Source: MPNP01 sp026709725 | Lineage (GTDB): Bacteria > Pseudomonadota > Alphaproteobacteria > Rhodobacterales > Rhodobacteraceae | Direction: 5' to 3' | Length of the DNA: 64,000 nt | NCBI GenBank assembly: GCA_965200805.1 | Contig: OZ241384.1 | Coordinates: 2,294,001 to 2,358,000, forward strand | Part shown: piece by piece, positions 53,324 through 61,577 of the stretch | Position numbering within the stretch: position 1 is the first letter of the stretch | Layout: every line of letters begins with the position of its first letter | Position numbers and translations under genes: made by a program | The notes under the pieces: model-generated | Told to the model about the DNA's origin: nothing | What the model saw: the letters and a program-made list of their open reading frames with translations, nothing else | Database searches by the model: none

Positions 53324-53352
53324 TTGTCATATCTAGCGTTGTCAGATACACT
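53324..53352 (+). promoter_or_regulatory. Candidate sigma-70-type promoter of the binding-protein gene
   Basis: TTGTCA at 53324-53329 and TACACT at 53347-53352 are separated by 17 bp. The first matches the -35 consensus at five of six positions and the second the -10 at four. The start of transcription would lie about 95 bp before the ATG at 53455. Chance matches of this quality are not rare. Confidence 0.38.
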
Positions 53353-53454
53353 CTCCGATGATCGCGCTCCATTTTGGCATGTGGTGGGTCTGCCCACAGG
53401 GCCTGTCGAGGGGGTCCGGTCAAGGTTCGTTTTTTAGAAAAAAGGTTTGTATCA

Positions 53455-54573
53455 ATGAGATGCATTGCATCGATAATCATCACGATTTCCGCGTTCGTTC
53501 TGTCATTGTCCACGACCCATGCCGATGGTCATATGTCGAATACCCTCACCGTCGTATCCTGGGGTGGGGCCTACCAGAAAAGCCAAGTAAATGCCTATCA
53601 ACTGCCCTACCAAACACTGAACCCTTCCGTCGAATTTGTCTGGGATGAATCCGGTGCTGAGGCCTTTGCCAAACTCCGTGCAATGAGTGAGGTGAATAAC
53701 GTGACATGGGATCTCGTTGATGCTGTACCTGCGGAGGCTATTCGGGCTTGCGACGAGGGGCTTGCGATCGAACTTGACCATGACGCAGTTCTGGCGCCCG
53801 CGCCGGATGGAACCCCTGCCACAGAAGATTTCGGCGATATGATTGTCTCTGACTGCTTTGCTCCGCAGATTGTCTATTCGACAACCTTCGGTTACCGCAC
53901 AGACAGAGTTCCCGAGGGGGTTGATCCGCCGAGTGGAGCCTGTGACGTATTCGATCTTGAGACCTATCCCGGCAAGCGGGCACTGGAGAAGCGTCCGATC
54001 GCCAACATGGAATGGGCACTCCTTTGCTCAGGTGTGGCTTATGAGGACGTGTATGATCAGCTTGAAACAGAGGAGGGTCGCGCCCGGGCCTTTGCCAAGT
54101 TGGACACCATCAAGGACCAGACTATCTGGTGGTCTGCCGGTGCCGACACGCCGCAGCTCCTTGCTGACGGTGAAATCTTTATGGGGTCGACATACAATGG
54201 ACGGCTGTTCTCGGTCATTGAGGAGCAAAAGCAACCAGTCGAGATCGCATGGGATTGGCAGATGTTCGATCTGGACGGCTGGATCATTCCTGCCGGTTTG
54301 CCCGAGGATCGCCTGGCTCGGGCAAAAGACTTCATGAGATTTGCAACGGATACGCAGAGGCTTGCTGATCAGGCAAAATATATCTCCTACGGTCCGGCAC
54401 GGAAGTCTTCAGCTCCACTGGTTTCAACGCATGCCACTCTGGGGATTGAAATGGCACCGCACATGCCGACAAATCCGGAAAATGCAGAAAATACATTTCT
54501 GTACAATTACGTGTGGTGGGCTGACTACCGCGATGAACTGGATCAATTGTTCCAGGCCTGGCTCGCCCAGTAG
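53455..54573 (+). CDS. Periplasmic binding protein of a polyamine-type ABC transporter
   Basis: Starting at ATG 53455 gives 372 residues with the signal peptide MRCIASIIITISAFVLSLSTTHA. The mature protein has the PotD/PotF-type features NTLTVVSWGGAYQKSQVNAY, TWDLVDAVPAEAI and DCFAPQIVYSTTFGYRTD, then LETYPGKRALEKRP, IWWSAGADTPQLLADGEIFMGSTYNGRL and WAGDYRD-like WADYRDELDQLFQAW at the end. It captures the ligand for the two permeases downstream. Polyamines are the usual ligands; related opine or amino-acid-derived ligands are possible. Confidence 0.9.
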   Translation: MRCIASIIITISAFVLSLSTTHADGHMSNTLTVVSWGGAYQKSQVNAYQLPYQTLNPSVEFVWDESGAEAFAKLRAMSEVNNVTWDLVDAVPAEAIRACDEGLAIELDHDAVLAPAPDGTPATEDFGDMIVSDCFAPQIVYSTTFGYRTDRVPEGVDPPSGACDVFDLETYPGKRALEKRPIANMEWALLCSGVAYEDVYDQLETEEGRARAFAKLDTIKDQTIWWSAGADTPQLLADGEIFMGSTYNGRLFSVIEEQKQPVEIAWDWQMFDLDGWIIPAGLPEDRLARAKDFMRFATDTQRLADQAKYISYGPARKSSAPLVSTHATLGIEMAPHMPTNPENAENTFLYNYVWWADYRDELDQLFQAWLAQ

Positions 54574-54581
54574 ATCATGAA

Positions 54582-54614
54582 AGAAAGGCAGGCCCGGACC
54601 CGGCCTGCCTTTCT
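54582..54614 (+). terminator. Stem-loop between binding-protein and permease genes
   Basis: AGAAAGGCAGGCC at 54582-54594 pairs perfectly with GGCCTGCCTTTCT at 54602-54614 across a 7-nt loop, starting 8 bp after the binding-protein stop. Such hairpins in ABC operons commonly cause partial termination or protect the upstream mRNA, so that more binding protein than permease is made. The following sequence has no long T run, which fits an attenuator rather than a full terminator. Confidence 0.65.
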
Positions 54615-54679
54615 CCGCAGGTGCAGCTGACTCCCTGCTGAACGCAATGCTCCCTGACACTGCTGAACGTAGCCTGTAG

Positions 54680-56287
54680 ATGGCTGATCAGTCCGCGATC
54701 CTGACTGCCGATGGACAGCCGCTGAAGGTTGGCCTGCGCCGGGCCCTGCGCGCACAGAAGCTTCGTGCGATGCTGCTGATCGCACCCTTGCTGATCTTTA
54801 TCGTTCTTACATTTCTGGCTCCGATTGCCGACATGCTTTTCCGGTCGGTTGAGAACCGGATTGTGTCGGAGACGCTCCCCCGGACCGTGGTCACGCTGGA
54901 GCGGGATTGGGAAACACTGGACACATCACCCCCTGAGACAGTGTATGCCGCTCTTGCCTTCGATTTCTCTGAAGCAGTTGAACGACGTGCACATACCCGA
55001 CTCGCTACACGTCTGAATTATGAGGCAACCGGGTTTGCCTCGCTGTTTCGAAAATCCGGCCGCGAGATCGATAAGATCGGTGAGCCGCAAGCAGAGTTCC
55101 TGATCAATGTCGATGCAGCATGGAAAGACCCTGCAACCTGGATCTCGCTTCTGGCAGATCCGTCCTGGGCGCAACAGGCATATGACAGGGCAGGTGAAGA
55201 TGTGCCTGCATTTCGCCTGGCTGACAGGGTTGCTGAAAACCTCCCGGAAACAGCGTCCGCCTATGAAAGTTTTGCAAGGACAATCACGAATGTCGATGCG
55301 GCGAATCCGGCTGAGGTCGCGCCGTGGAGCAGTGTCTATCTGGCCCTGAGTCGTGACCTTGCAATCGCTGAATCCCTTTCAGGACCGGAGGCAGCGCGGC
55401 TGGAGGCTGCGAGGGATGCCCTGGCAACGGCTGACCTTCCCTCCGCCGCTGAGCAATTTGCAGAGATTGATGATGATTGGGCTGATCCCGAATTATGGGA
55501 GGTTATCAAAACGTTTTCCTCACATTACACCGCAGGCTATTATCTCAACGCGGTTGACCTCAAACTCTCTCTCGGTGGAATCGAGACTCAGCCGGCGGGG
55601 AAACGGGTTTATCTTCTGCTCTTCCAGCGCACGGCATTTATGTCAATTGTGATTACGATCTCATGCATACTTCTTGGTTATCCGATTGCCTATCTCCTCG
55701 CGCATCTGCCGCTGCGTCTGTCGAATCTGTTGCTGATCCTTGTTCTTCTGCCCTTCTGGACATCACTTCTGGTGCGAACATCATCATGGAAGGTCCTGCT
55801 GCAACAGGAAGGTGTAATCAACGACATTCTCGTCTGGATCGGGCTGGTGGCCGACGATGCACGTTTGACGATGATCAACAACCAGTTTGGCACAATTGTC
55901 GCAATGACACATATTCTGCTGCCCTTTATGATTCTGCCGCTGTTTTCCGTCATGAAGACGATCCCCCCCTCGATAACCCGGGCCGCACGGTCATTGGGAG
56001 CCAATAGCTGGACAGCATTCTGGCGCGTATATTTTCCACAATCGATGCCGGGTATCGGGGCGGGCTGCATACTCGTCTTCATTCTGGCGATTGGCTACTA
56101 TATTACCCCCGAGCTGGTCGGCGGGCGCACCGGCACGTTTATTTCCAACCGGATCGCCTATCATATTTCGCAGTCGCTCAACTGGAGTCTTGCGGCGGCA
56201 CTCAGTACAATCCTACTGGCTCTGGTGCTTGCTCTCTACAATCTCTACGACCGGATTGTCGGAATTGACAAGGTCAAGCTCGGTTAA
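54680..56287 (+). CDS. ABC transporter permease, PotB type, with a large extracytoplasmic insertion
   Basis: The 535-residue protein is about twice the usual PotB length. One helix (MLLIAPLLIFIVLTFLAPIADMLF, near 31-54) is followed by about 250 mostly polar residues before the remaining five helices begin near residue 312 (FMSIVITISCILLGYPIAYLLA). The permease core is intact, including the ATPase-contact EAA-like motif AARSLGANSWTAFWRVYFPQSMPG near 435-458. The inserted region should lie in the periplasm and may help dock the binding protein (inference). It is followed by the second permease after 4 bp. Confidence 0.88.
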   Translation: MADQSAILTADGQPLKVGLRRALRAQKLRAMLLIAPLLIFIVLTFLAPIADMLFRSVENRIVSETLPRTVVTLERDWETLDTSPPETVYAALAFDFSEAVERRAHTRLATRLNYEATGFASLFRKSGREIDKIGEPQAEFLINVDAAWKDPATWISLLADPSWAQQAYDRAGEDVPAFRLADRVAENLPETASAYESFARTITNVDAANPAEVAPWSSVYLALSRDLAIAESLSGPEAARLEAARDALATADLPSAAEQFAEIDDDWADPELWEVIKTFSSHYTAGYYLNAVDLKLSLGGIETQPAGKRVYLLLFQRTAFMSIVITISCILLGYPIAYLLAHLPLRLSNLLLILVLLPFWTSLLVRTSSWKVLLQQEGVINDILVWIGLVADDARLTMINNQFGTIVAMTHILLPFMILPLFSVMKTIPPSITRAARSLGANSWTAFWRVYFPQSMPGIGAGCILVFILAIGYYITPELVGGRTGTFISNRIAYHISQSLNWSLAAALSTILLALVLALYNLYDRIVGIDKVKLG

Positions 56288-56291
56288 GCCA

Positions 56292-57143
56292 GTGGCGCTC
56301 CCTTCCTACGCATCAACGCTGCAGCGGATCTGGTATTACACTTTTCGAGTGCTGTGCGGTCTGATTTTCTTCTTTTTGATCGCCCCCATCCTGGTAATCG
56401 TTCCGCTGAGCTTCAATGCCCAGGACTTTTTCACCTTCACGCCGGGAATGCTTGCCCTGGATCATGAAGCCTATTCACTGAAGCACTACAAGGACTTCTT
56501 CACCAACCCGGATTGGCAGCAGGCATTGTTCAACTCGGTCAAGATCGCCCCGATGGCAACGATTCTGTCGTTGTCTCTCGGCACGATTGCCGCCATTGGA
56601 CTGTCGCAGTCGCATGTTCCTTTCAGGGGCGCGATCATGGCAATCCTGATCTCACCGATGATCGTGCCGCTCATTATCTCGGCTGCAGGCATGTATTTCT
56701 TCTATTCCCGCATTGGTATCCAGGGCAGCTACTGGGGTGTGGTCCTGGCTCATGCCGCCCTCGGGACCCCATTTGTGATCATTACAGTTACCGCGACACT
56801 CGTCGGGTTTGACAGATCCTTGACCCGTGCATCGGCAACACTCGGTGCCGATCCTGTTCGCACCTTCTTCCGTGTCCAGATGCCACTTATCCTGCCAGGT
56901 GTTATATCCGGAGGCCTGTTTGCCTTCATAACCTCTTTTGACGAGGTTGTTGTGGTTCTCTTTGTCGGCTCGGCAGCCCAGCAAACACTCCCCTGGCAGA
57001 TGTTCACCGGATTGCGGGAGCAGGTTTCCCCCACAATTCTGGCCGTTGCAACCGTCCTCGTTGCAATCTCCATCCTCCTTCTGACAACTGTCGAGCTTCT
57101 GCGCCGTCGGTCCGAGCGATTGCGGGGCATGACGCCCGGCTGA
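56292..57143 (+). CDS. ABC transporter permease, PotC type
   Basis: Starting at GTG 56292 gives 283 residues and six hydrophobic helices, the normal PotC size. The EAA-like loop is ASATLGADPVRTFFRVQMPLILPGVISGGLFAFITSFDEVVVVLFVG near 175-225. The N-terminal region RVLCGLIFFFLIAPILVIVPLSFN and the YSLKHYKDFF segment before helix 2 are typical. With the PotB-type protein it forms the membrane channel. It is the last gene of the cluster; repeat DNA begins about 100 bp later. Confidence 0.9.
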   Translation: MALPSYASTLQRIWYYTFRVLCGLIFFFLIAPILVIVPLSFNAQDFFTFTPGMLALDHEAYSLKHYKDFFTNPDWQQALFNSVKIAPMATILSLSLGTIAAIGLSQSHVPFRGAIMAILISPMIVPLIISAAGMYFFYSRIGIQGSYWGVVLAHAALGTPFVIITVTATLVGFDRSLTRASATLGADPVRTFFRVQMPLILPGVISGGLFAFITSFDEVVVVLFVGSAAQQTLPWQMFTGLREQVSPTILAVATVLVAISILLLTTVELLRRRSERLRGMTPG

Positions 57144-57406
57144 ACCCGGGGGCAATGCATTTTTTATCCCGGAAGGCCCCGGACCCCGTTGCGCTCCTCT
57201 CCGATGCCGTCCTTGGCTTCAGCAAATCAATCCGGTGGGCGAATCCGGTGGGTGTGATCCTCGTATGGCTGACTCAGGAATCTGCATGTCCGTGATAATT
57301 GGTGATCTGCCAAAATTGCATTGCGCCCCGATCAGCGATCTGGCGATGCATCAGCCCCCCTTCCCGAAGGGGATTATACACATGACTGACGGGGCCTGAT
57401 TCCCCC

Positions 57407-58638
57407 TCACCCCTGAAGCCGTGCCTGCAACCATTCCATCCCCCGATCCCCCTTCACCGAATTGCAGTGACCGCACAGGAGTTGCAGGTTGCCGATGTGA
57501 TCCGTCCCGCCCTTCGAGCGCGGGATGATGTGATCCACCGTTAGGTTCGGCATCCTGAAGCGCTCCCGGCACCCGTTGCAATGGCCGCCCTGCTCGCCGT
57601 AGAGCGCCGTCTTGTGCGTCTTGCAGGACGGCGGATCTCCAAGATCGGTTCGCCGGGGAATGTCCGTGCGGGCCACGACGCGGCGCGCATGGAGGGGGCA
57701 TCTCCCTCTCCATGCGAATCTGGACCGGATCGGCCGCCTTCGGGCCGATATCGGTCCCGGCCCACTGACGCCCCAGATCCTCGGCGGCGATGCAGGCCGT
57801 TGCGCAGCCGCAGAAGGGATCAAGGATCATATCCCCTTCATTGGATGAGGCGGCAATGATCCGGCGCAGGAGGGCCAACGGCTTCTGGGTGCGGTGACCG
57901 GTGCGTTCCTTGGCTTGGGAATGCAAGTGCGGAATGTGCCAAACATCATTCATCTTCGTCCCTCGTTCAAGGTTTCGGATTGATGATAAGTCAGTTTTTC
58001 CGTCCACGCTCATTTGACGATGGATGGTGTTGTCGCTGTAGGGTTCATACTGCACATTGAAGCAGAATTGTTCGGTCTTGGCATAACGCAGAATCACATC
58101 ATGCATTCTTTGGAAATGTCTCGTTCCTGCTGTCCATCGGCGATAATGCCAAATGATTTCATGGCAAAATCCTGCCCCCCCGACCGGCCCCACACCGCAT
58201 CCATGACCAGTTTCAGATAGTGGCTCATGGTGGGATCGCAGTGGAGATAGATGGAGCCCGTCGGTTTCAGGAGACGGCGCAATTCCAGCAGGCGGGCCGC
58301 CATGTAGACGAGATAGGACTTGTCGCTGCCCGTCATGGCGGCCCGGATGACCCGGTTCAGGCGGGGATGCCTGACCTCGATCAGGTCCAGCCAGGCGATG
58401 TCCACATCATCGAGGGACCCGGTGTCCTTGAACTCGGCCCCGGCGGCCTCACTGCCGATCGGGGCGGCGTGGCTGGCGTTCGAGTTGAAGGGCGGATCGA
58501 GATAGATGAGGTCGATGCGGCCCGAGTTCATGCCCCGCAGGATGGGCAGGTTGTCGCCGGTCCATATGGTCTGATTGGCCCAATCCGGCTTGCCGTGTCG
58601 AGAGAGGAGGGGGCGAGGGCGTGAGGGTCGCCGGTCAT
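57407..58638 (-). pseudogene. Passenger adenine-specific DNA methylase with C-terminal HNH domain, frameshifted
   Basis: The parts lie in three frames. From 58638, ATGACC overlaps the transposase stop as ATGA. After a shift near 58590-58620, KPDWANQTIWTGDNLPILRG leads into the methylase motif DLIYLDPPFNSN (positions 58500-58480) and SYLVYMAARLLELRRLLKPTGSIYLHCD. A second shift falls in a run of seven C (58175-58181); the next frame continues FCHEIIWHYRRW to MILDPFCGCATACIAAEDLGRQWAGTDI, the SAM-binding motif. A third shift near 57670-57700 leads to an HNH domain, CNGCRERFRMPNLTVDHIIPRSKGG then LCGHCNSVKGDRG. An intact relative would be one N6-adenine methylase with an HNH tail. Three shifts argue for decay over sequencing error. 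Confidence 0.82.
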
Positions 58639-59642
58639 GCCGGGACGCACCCGTCGGCGCCGTTCCACAGGCCGTTGTCGGCGATCAGCCGCCTGCATTC
58701 GAGCCGCCGCCCGATCATGCCGTCCGCAATCCTCTGCATCTGGGGCAGGGTGCTCCGCTTGCGGACGGTCTGCCGTCCGGCGAAGTCCGTGACATGCCGA
58801 TGCAGGTGCTTGGGTGACATCTTGTGATAGACGCCCTTGCGGGCCCGCTTGAACATCGACCGGAAGGATTCGATCCCGTTGGTGTGGATCAGGTCGCGGA
58901 CATGCTCGCCCGGTGAATGGCTGACGGTCCGGTGATCGAACGGCATTCCCGCACAGGCGCTGCGCTCATCGGTGCGGACTTCCGCATCCGGGCAGGCGTG
59001 ATCAGCGACAAGTCCCTGCAGGGTGGAGCGGTCGGTGGATGGGACCGCTTCGGCCCGGACCTCACCGGTCTCCCGGTCCTTCGCGCCCACGACGATGGAC
59101 TTGCCGGCACCGCCCCGTCCGGTCATGGCCTCACGCTTCGACTTCGGCATGTTCTTGCGTTTGCCGCCCATGCGGGTCCCGTCGACTTCCACCGGGCCGC
59201 CCATTCTGCCGCCGCCCATCGGATCGTTGTCGTCATCGTCCCGCCTGAACGCCTCCCGGATCCGCTGGAGCATGAACCATGCCGTCTTCTGCGTCACGCC
59301 GATGTCCCGATGCAGTTTCATGGATGAGACGCCCTTGAGACTGGTCATGTGCGGATGGATGGCCAGCACCCCCTTGCGGCGGGGCAGGCGGGAACGCTCC
59401 ATGACCGTGCCGATCCTGACGCTGAAATGCTGTTGGCAGGACCGGCGGCGATGCGGCTGATCGGCGGATTCGACCGTATTCCCGAACGTGTCGCCCGATC
59501 CGCAATGCGGGCAGGTCCGGCCCCCGGCCCAGATGATGCCCTCGAACCGCTCCCGCGCCGACTCCCCGGTCGGGAACATTTCCATCAGGTCGAATATCGT
59601 GAGTCCCTGCCGGAACGCCTTGCCGGGTGCCGCCGGCGTCAT
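58635..59642 (-). CDS. IS1595-family transposase (ISXO2-like)
   Basis: The 335-residue protein has an N-terminal zinc-ribbon-like region with CPHCGS, whose second half (RRRSCQQHFSVR) has lost one expected cysteine. SRLPRRKGVLAIHPHMTSLKGVSSMKLHRDIGVTQKTAWFMLQRIREAF follows. The ISXO2-like catalytic domain shows the first Asp in GGPVEVDGTRMGGKRKNMPKSKR near 157-180, the second Asp in VRTDERS near 228, and HTNGIESFRSMFKRARKGVYHKMSPKHLHRHVTDFAGR near 255-290 with the terminal Asn/Glu. It should catalyse cut-and-paste movement. The missing cysteine may reduce activity. Confidence 0.9.
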   Translation of the reverse strand: MTPAAPGKAFRQGLTIFDLMEMFPTGESARERFEGIIWAGGRTCPHCGSGDTFGNTVESADQPHRRRSCQQHFSVRIGTVMERSRLPRRKGVLAIHPHMTSLKGVSSMKLHRDIGVTQKTAWFMLQRIREAFRRDDDDNDPMGGGRMGGPVEVDGTRMGGKRKNMPKSKREAMTGRGGAGKSIVVGAKDRETGEVRAEAVPSTDRSTLQGLVADHACPDAEVRTDERSACAGMPFDHRTVSHSPGEHVRDLIHTNGIESFRSMFKRARKGVYHKMSPKHLHRHVTDFAGRQTVRKRSTLPQMQRIADGMIGRRLECRRLIADNGLWNGADGCVPA

Positions 59643-59997
59643 GTCGAATCTCCTCTATCTGCCTGATTCGATATGCAGGCATTCAATCTGCGTCAGTCAA
59701 GTATATAATCCCCTTCCCGAATGTCTCGCAGCAGCACCGATGTGCGTCACCTCCCGGCCCCGTGCCAGCCGGCTCCGCCTAGCACGGGTGGCCCCAAGGA
59801 AGGATTGGTGGAGGGCTGGCGGGCGAATCAGGCCAGGAGCCGGGGCGCGTCGGGATATGCCAGTAAAAGTCAGCCATGGGAGATTCGCTCCCTCGAGCTG
59901 GCTATCATATTGACAGGGTTCCGGTGTCACTGTATATCGTCGCAGACATCGTGCGGGTTGGACACCGGGATCACGCGGTTGAGGAGAATCAGGGGTC

Positions 59998-60219
59998 ATG
60001 TGGAGTCAGTGTCCTGCGGTGGAGAGACATCCTGACAAGATGAGCGGCGCGTGGCTGTTTCGGGGGACGCGGGTCCCGGTCTCCGCGCTGTTCGCGAATC
60101 TCAGGGATGGCGCGACAGTCGAGCAGTTTCTCAACTGGTTCCCCGGAGTCGCACGCTGGCAGGTCGAAAGCGTCCTTGATCATGAGACACGGAGATTGAG
60201 CAGTGCCGTGGCGTCATGA
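59998..60219 (+). CDS. DUF433 family antitoxin
   Basis: The 73-residue protein has the compact DUF433 pattern: MSGAWLFRGTRVPVSALFANLRDGATVEQFLNWFPGVARWQVESVLDHE. This helix-turn-helix family is the antitoxin of DUF433/DUF5615 (VapB-like) pairs. The start at ATG 59998 leaves an odd N-terminus (MWSQCPAVERHP); internal starts are possible. Its stop overlaps the toxin start by 4 bp (ATGA). It should bind the toxin and its own promoter, but the toxin is broken. Confidence 0.86.
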   Translation: MWSQCPAVERHPDKMSGAWLFRGTRVPVSALFANLRDGATVEQFLNWFPGVARWQVESVLDHETRRLSSAVAS

Positions 60220-60532
60220 AGGTGCTGTTTGACCAGGGAACACCGGTTCCACTGCGACAGCATCTGTCAGATCATGACGTGGACACCGCGTTTGAGCGGG
60301 GGTGGGCGCAACTTCGCAACGGGATGCTGCTGGATCGCGCCGAGGCGGCAGGCTTCGCGGTGCTCATCAGACTGACCAAAGCCTGCGGCATCAGCAGAAT
60401 CTGAGCACGAGGCGCCTGTCGGTGCTGGTTCTGATGTCGACGTCCTGGCCGCGCATTGAAGAGTGTGTCGTGCAGATCGCCGCGGCCCTGGAACGCATTG
60501 CGCCGGGCGAATGTCTCGAAGTTCCGGTCTGA
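60216..60532 (+). pseudogene. DUF5615 (PIN-like) toxin, frameshifted
   Basis: The first frame reads MKVLFDQGTPVPLRQHLSDHDVDTAFERGWAQLRNGMLLDRAEAAGFAVLI and then drifts to a stop at 60404. The neighbouring frame picks up exactly there with TDQSLRHQQNLSTRRLSVLVLMSTSWPRIEECVVQIAAALERIAPGECLEV to 60532, the expected C-terminal half. One missing base near 60365-60375 explains the break. Intact members are PIN-like ribonuclease toxins. The break removes the second half of the active site, so the toxin is probably inactive. Confidence 0.85.
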
Positions 60533-60643
60533 CAACCCCGCGGACACCCGAATGGCGGCCTGAATGGTCCCACAGTTTGCGGGATTCCCCTATGGTGATC
60601 GACCGTTCCCGTCAGCCTCCGCGTCCTGGATATACACATCGTG
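60533..60643. other. Short spacer before the second complete repeat
   Basis: Nothing recognisable is present between the broken toxin and the repeat that starts at 60644. Confidence 0.4.
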
Positions 60644-60931
60644 GGGCGTGATCCCCGTATGGCTGACCCGGAAATCTGCAAAGGCCTGATCATACACGGA
60701 CTGCCAGAATCGCATTGAGCCCCAATCAGCGATCCGGCGATGCATCGGCCCCTTTCCCGAATGTTTCGCAGCAGCGTCGATCTGGTCACCTCCCGGGCCC
60801 GGGCCAAAAGGCTCCGCCTGGCACGGGTGGCCCCAGGGAAGGATTGGTGGAGGGCTGGCGGCCGAATCAGGCCAGGAGCCGGGGTGTGTCAGGAGATGTC
60901 AAGAAAAGTCAGCCATAGGAGAATCACTCCC
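60644..60931 (+). repeat. Dispersed repeat family, complete copy 2 (288 bp)
   Basis: The ends are GGGCGTG then ATCCCCGTATGGCTGAC (left) and GTCAGCCAT then AGGAGAATCACTCCC (right). All internal blocks are present: AATCTGCAAAGGCCTGAT, ATCGCATTGAGCCCC, ATCAGCGATCCGGCGATGC, CCCGAATGTTTCGCAGCAGC, GGCTCCGCCTGGCACGGG and GGAAGGATTGGTGGAGGG. GGCTCC...GCCTGGC and GCCAGG...AGCC in the right half can pair into a hairpin. It is the best reference copy in the window and ends 55 bp before a tRNA-Leu gene. Confidence 0.85.
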
Positions 60932-60986
60932 AATCCGGTTCGGTGACTTGACCGCGATCATGGACGGGGATTATGATCTGCGGTCA

Positions 60987-61073
60987 GCCCGAATGGCGGA
61001 ATTGGTAGACGCAGGGGACTCAAAATCCCCCGGCCTTGCGGCTGTGCGAGTTCGAGTCTCGCTTCGGGCACCA
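60987..61073 (+). tRNA. tRNA-Leu (anticodon CAA)
   Basis: The 87-nt gene starts GCCCGAA and ends TTCGGGC plus encoded ACCA. The anticodon stem-loop GGGGACTCAAAATCCCC presents CAA. A class II variable arm (CGGCCTTGCGGCTGTGCGAG region) and the T arm with GTTCGAGTC follow. No intron is present. Confidence 0.97.
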
Positions 61074-61577
61074 TCGTTGTCATTGATCGAACCGATTCCC
61101 CTGGCACGGTGCAGTCAATTGCTGCTGGTGTGGTCCACAGCAATCATTGGCAACAATGATATAAGTCTGTTTGCACGAAGCCGGCACATGACATGGAAAG
61201 CGGAGGGCAATGGCTGTTCATGGCCTTGCACTTCAGGGTGGCAGTGGGGAGAATTGTTTTCAACTCTGGAATGCATATTGGCAGATCTGGGCCGGTTGAC
61301 AATCCACCTGTTCAATCCCGTTTCTGAAGCGATCGCTGCCCGATGGAGATCAGTCAACGATGGCATATGCGAATGATGTGCATGCCGGAGAGCATTATCA
61401 GGGCAGAAACGGGCTGATGAATTCTGGCAGAACAATTTCGATCAAGTCTCCTCCCGACAGCTGCCCCGTGTCGGCGATGGCGCAGAATAGACCAATTGCC
61501 CAATGCAGCGACCCCACCGGCCGCTGGTGGTGGAGGGCTGGAATTCAGACAGTTCCGGGGGTATGCTGCCTTCAGCT
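61074..61577. other. Spacer between two tRNA-Leu genes
   Basis: About 500 bases without a recognised gene; open frames up to about 100 codons on either strand have no motif. Nothing repeat-like was seen. Confidence 0.45.

Larger units (their letters stand above)
51934..53454. other. Long spacer splitting the ABC transporter cluster
   Basis: This 1.5-kb stretch separates the ATPase gene from the binding-protein gene. It holds a perfect hairpin at 52180-52211, a left-half repeat ending at 52410, a weak minus-strand frame at 52392-52856 and, near its end, a promoter-like sequence. The rest shows no recognised coding signal. Confidence 0.55.
57369..59713 (-). mobile_element. IS1595-family element with passenger gene (2345 bp)
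   Basis: The terminal inverted repeats are GGGGATTATACAC at 57369-57381 and GTATATAATCCCC at 59701-59713. They extend inward to about 23 bp (TGACTGACG shared) with two mismatches. An 8-bp target duplication TTCCCGAA flanks it at 57361-57368 and 59714-59721; uninterrupted copies of the surrounding repeat have this word once. The IS1595 family is known for 8-bp duplications and for carrying passenger genes, which fits the transposase plus methylase-HNH content. The transposase is intact in length; the passenger is broken. Confidence 0.9.
57250..59892 (+). repeat. Dispersed repeat family, complete copy interrupted by an IS element
   Basis: The left end at 57250 reads GGGTGTG then ATCCTCGTATGGCTGAC, and the left half runs to 57368. 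The right half runs from 59714 to 59892, ending GTCAGCCAT then GGGAGATTCGCTCCC. Removing the 2345-bp IS and one 8-bp duplication leaves a repeat of about 290 bp, the same size as the complete copy at 60644-60931. So the repeat was present before the IS arrived. Confidence 0.85.
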
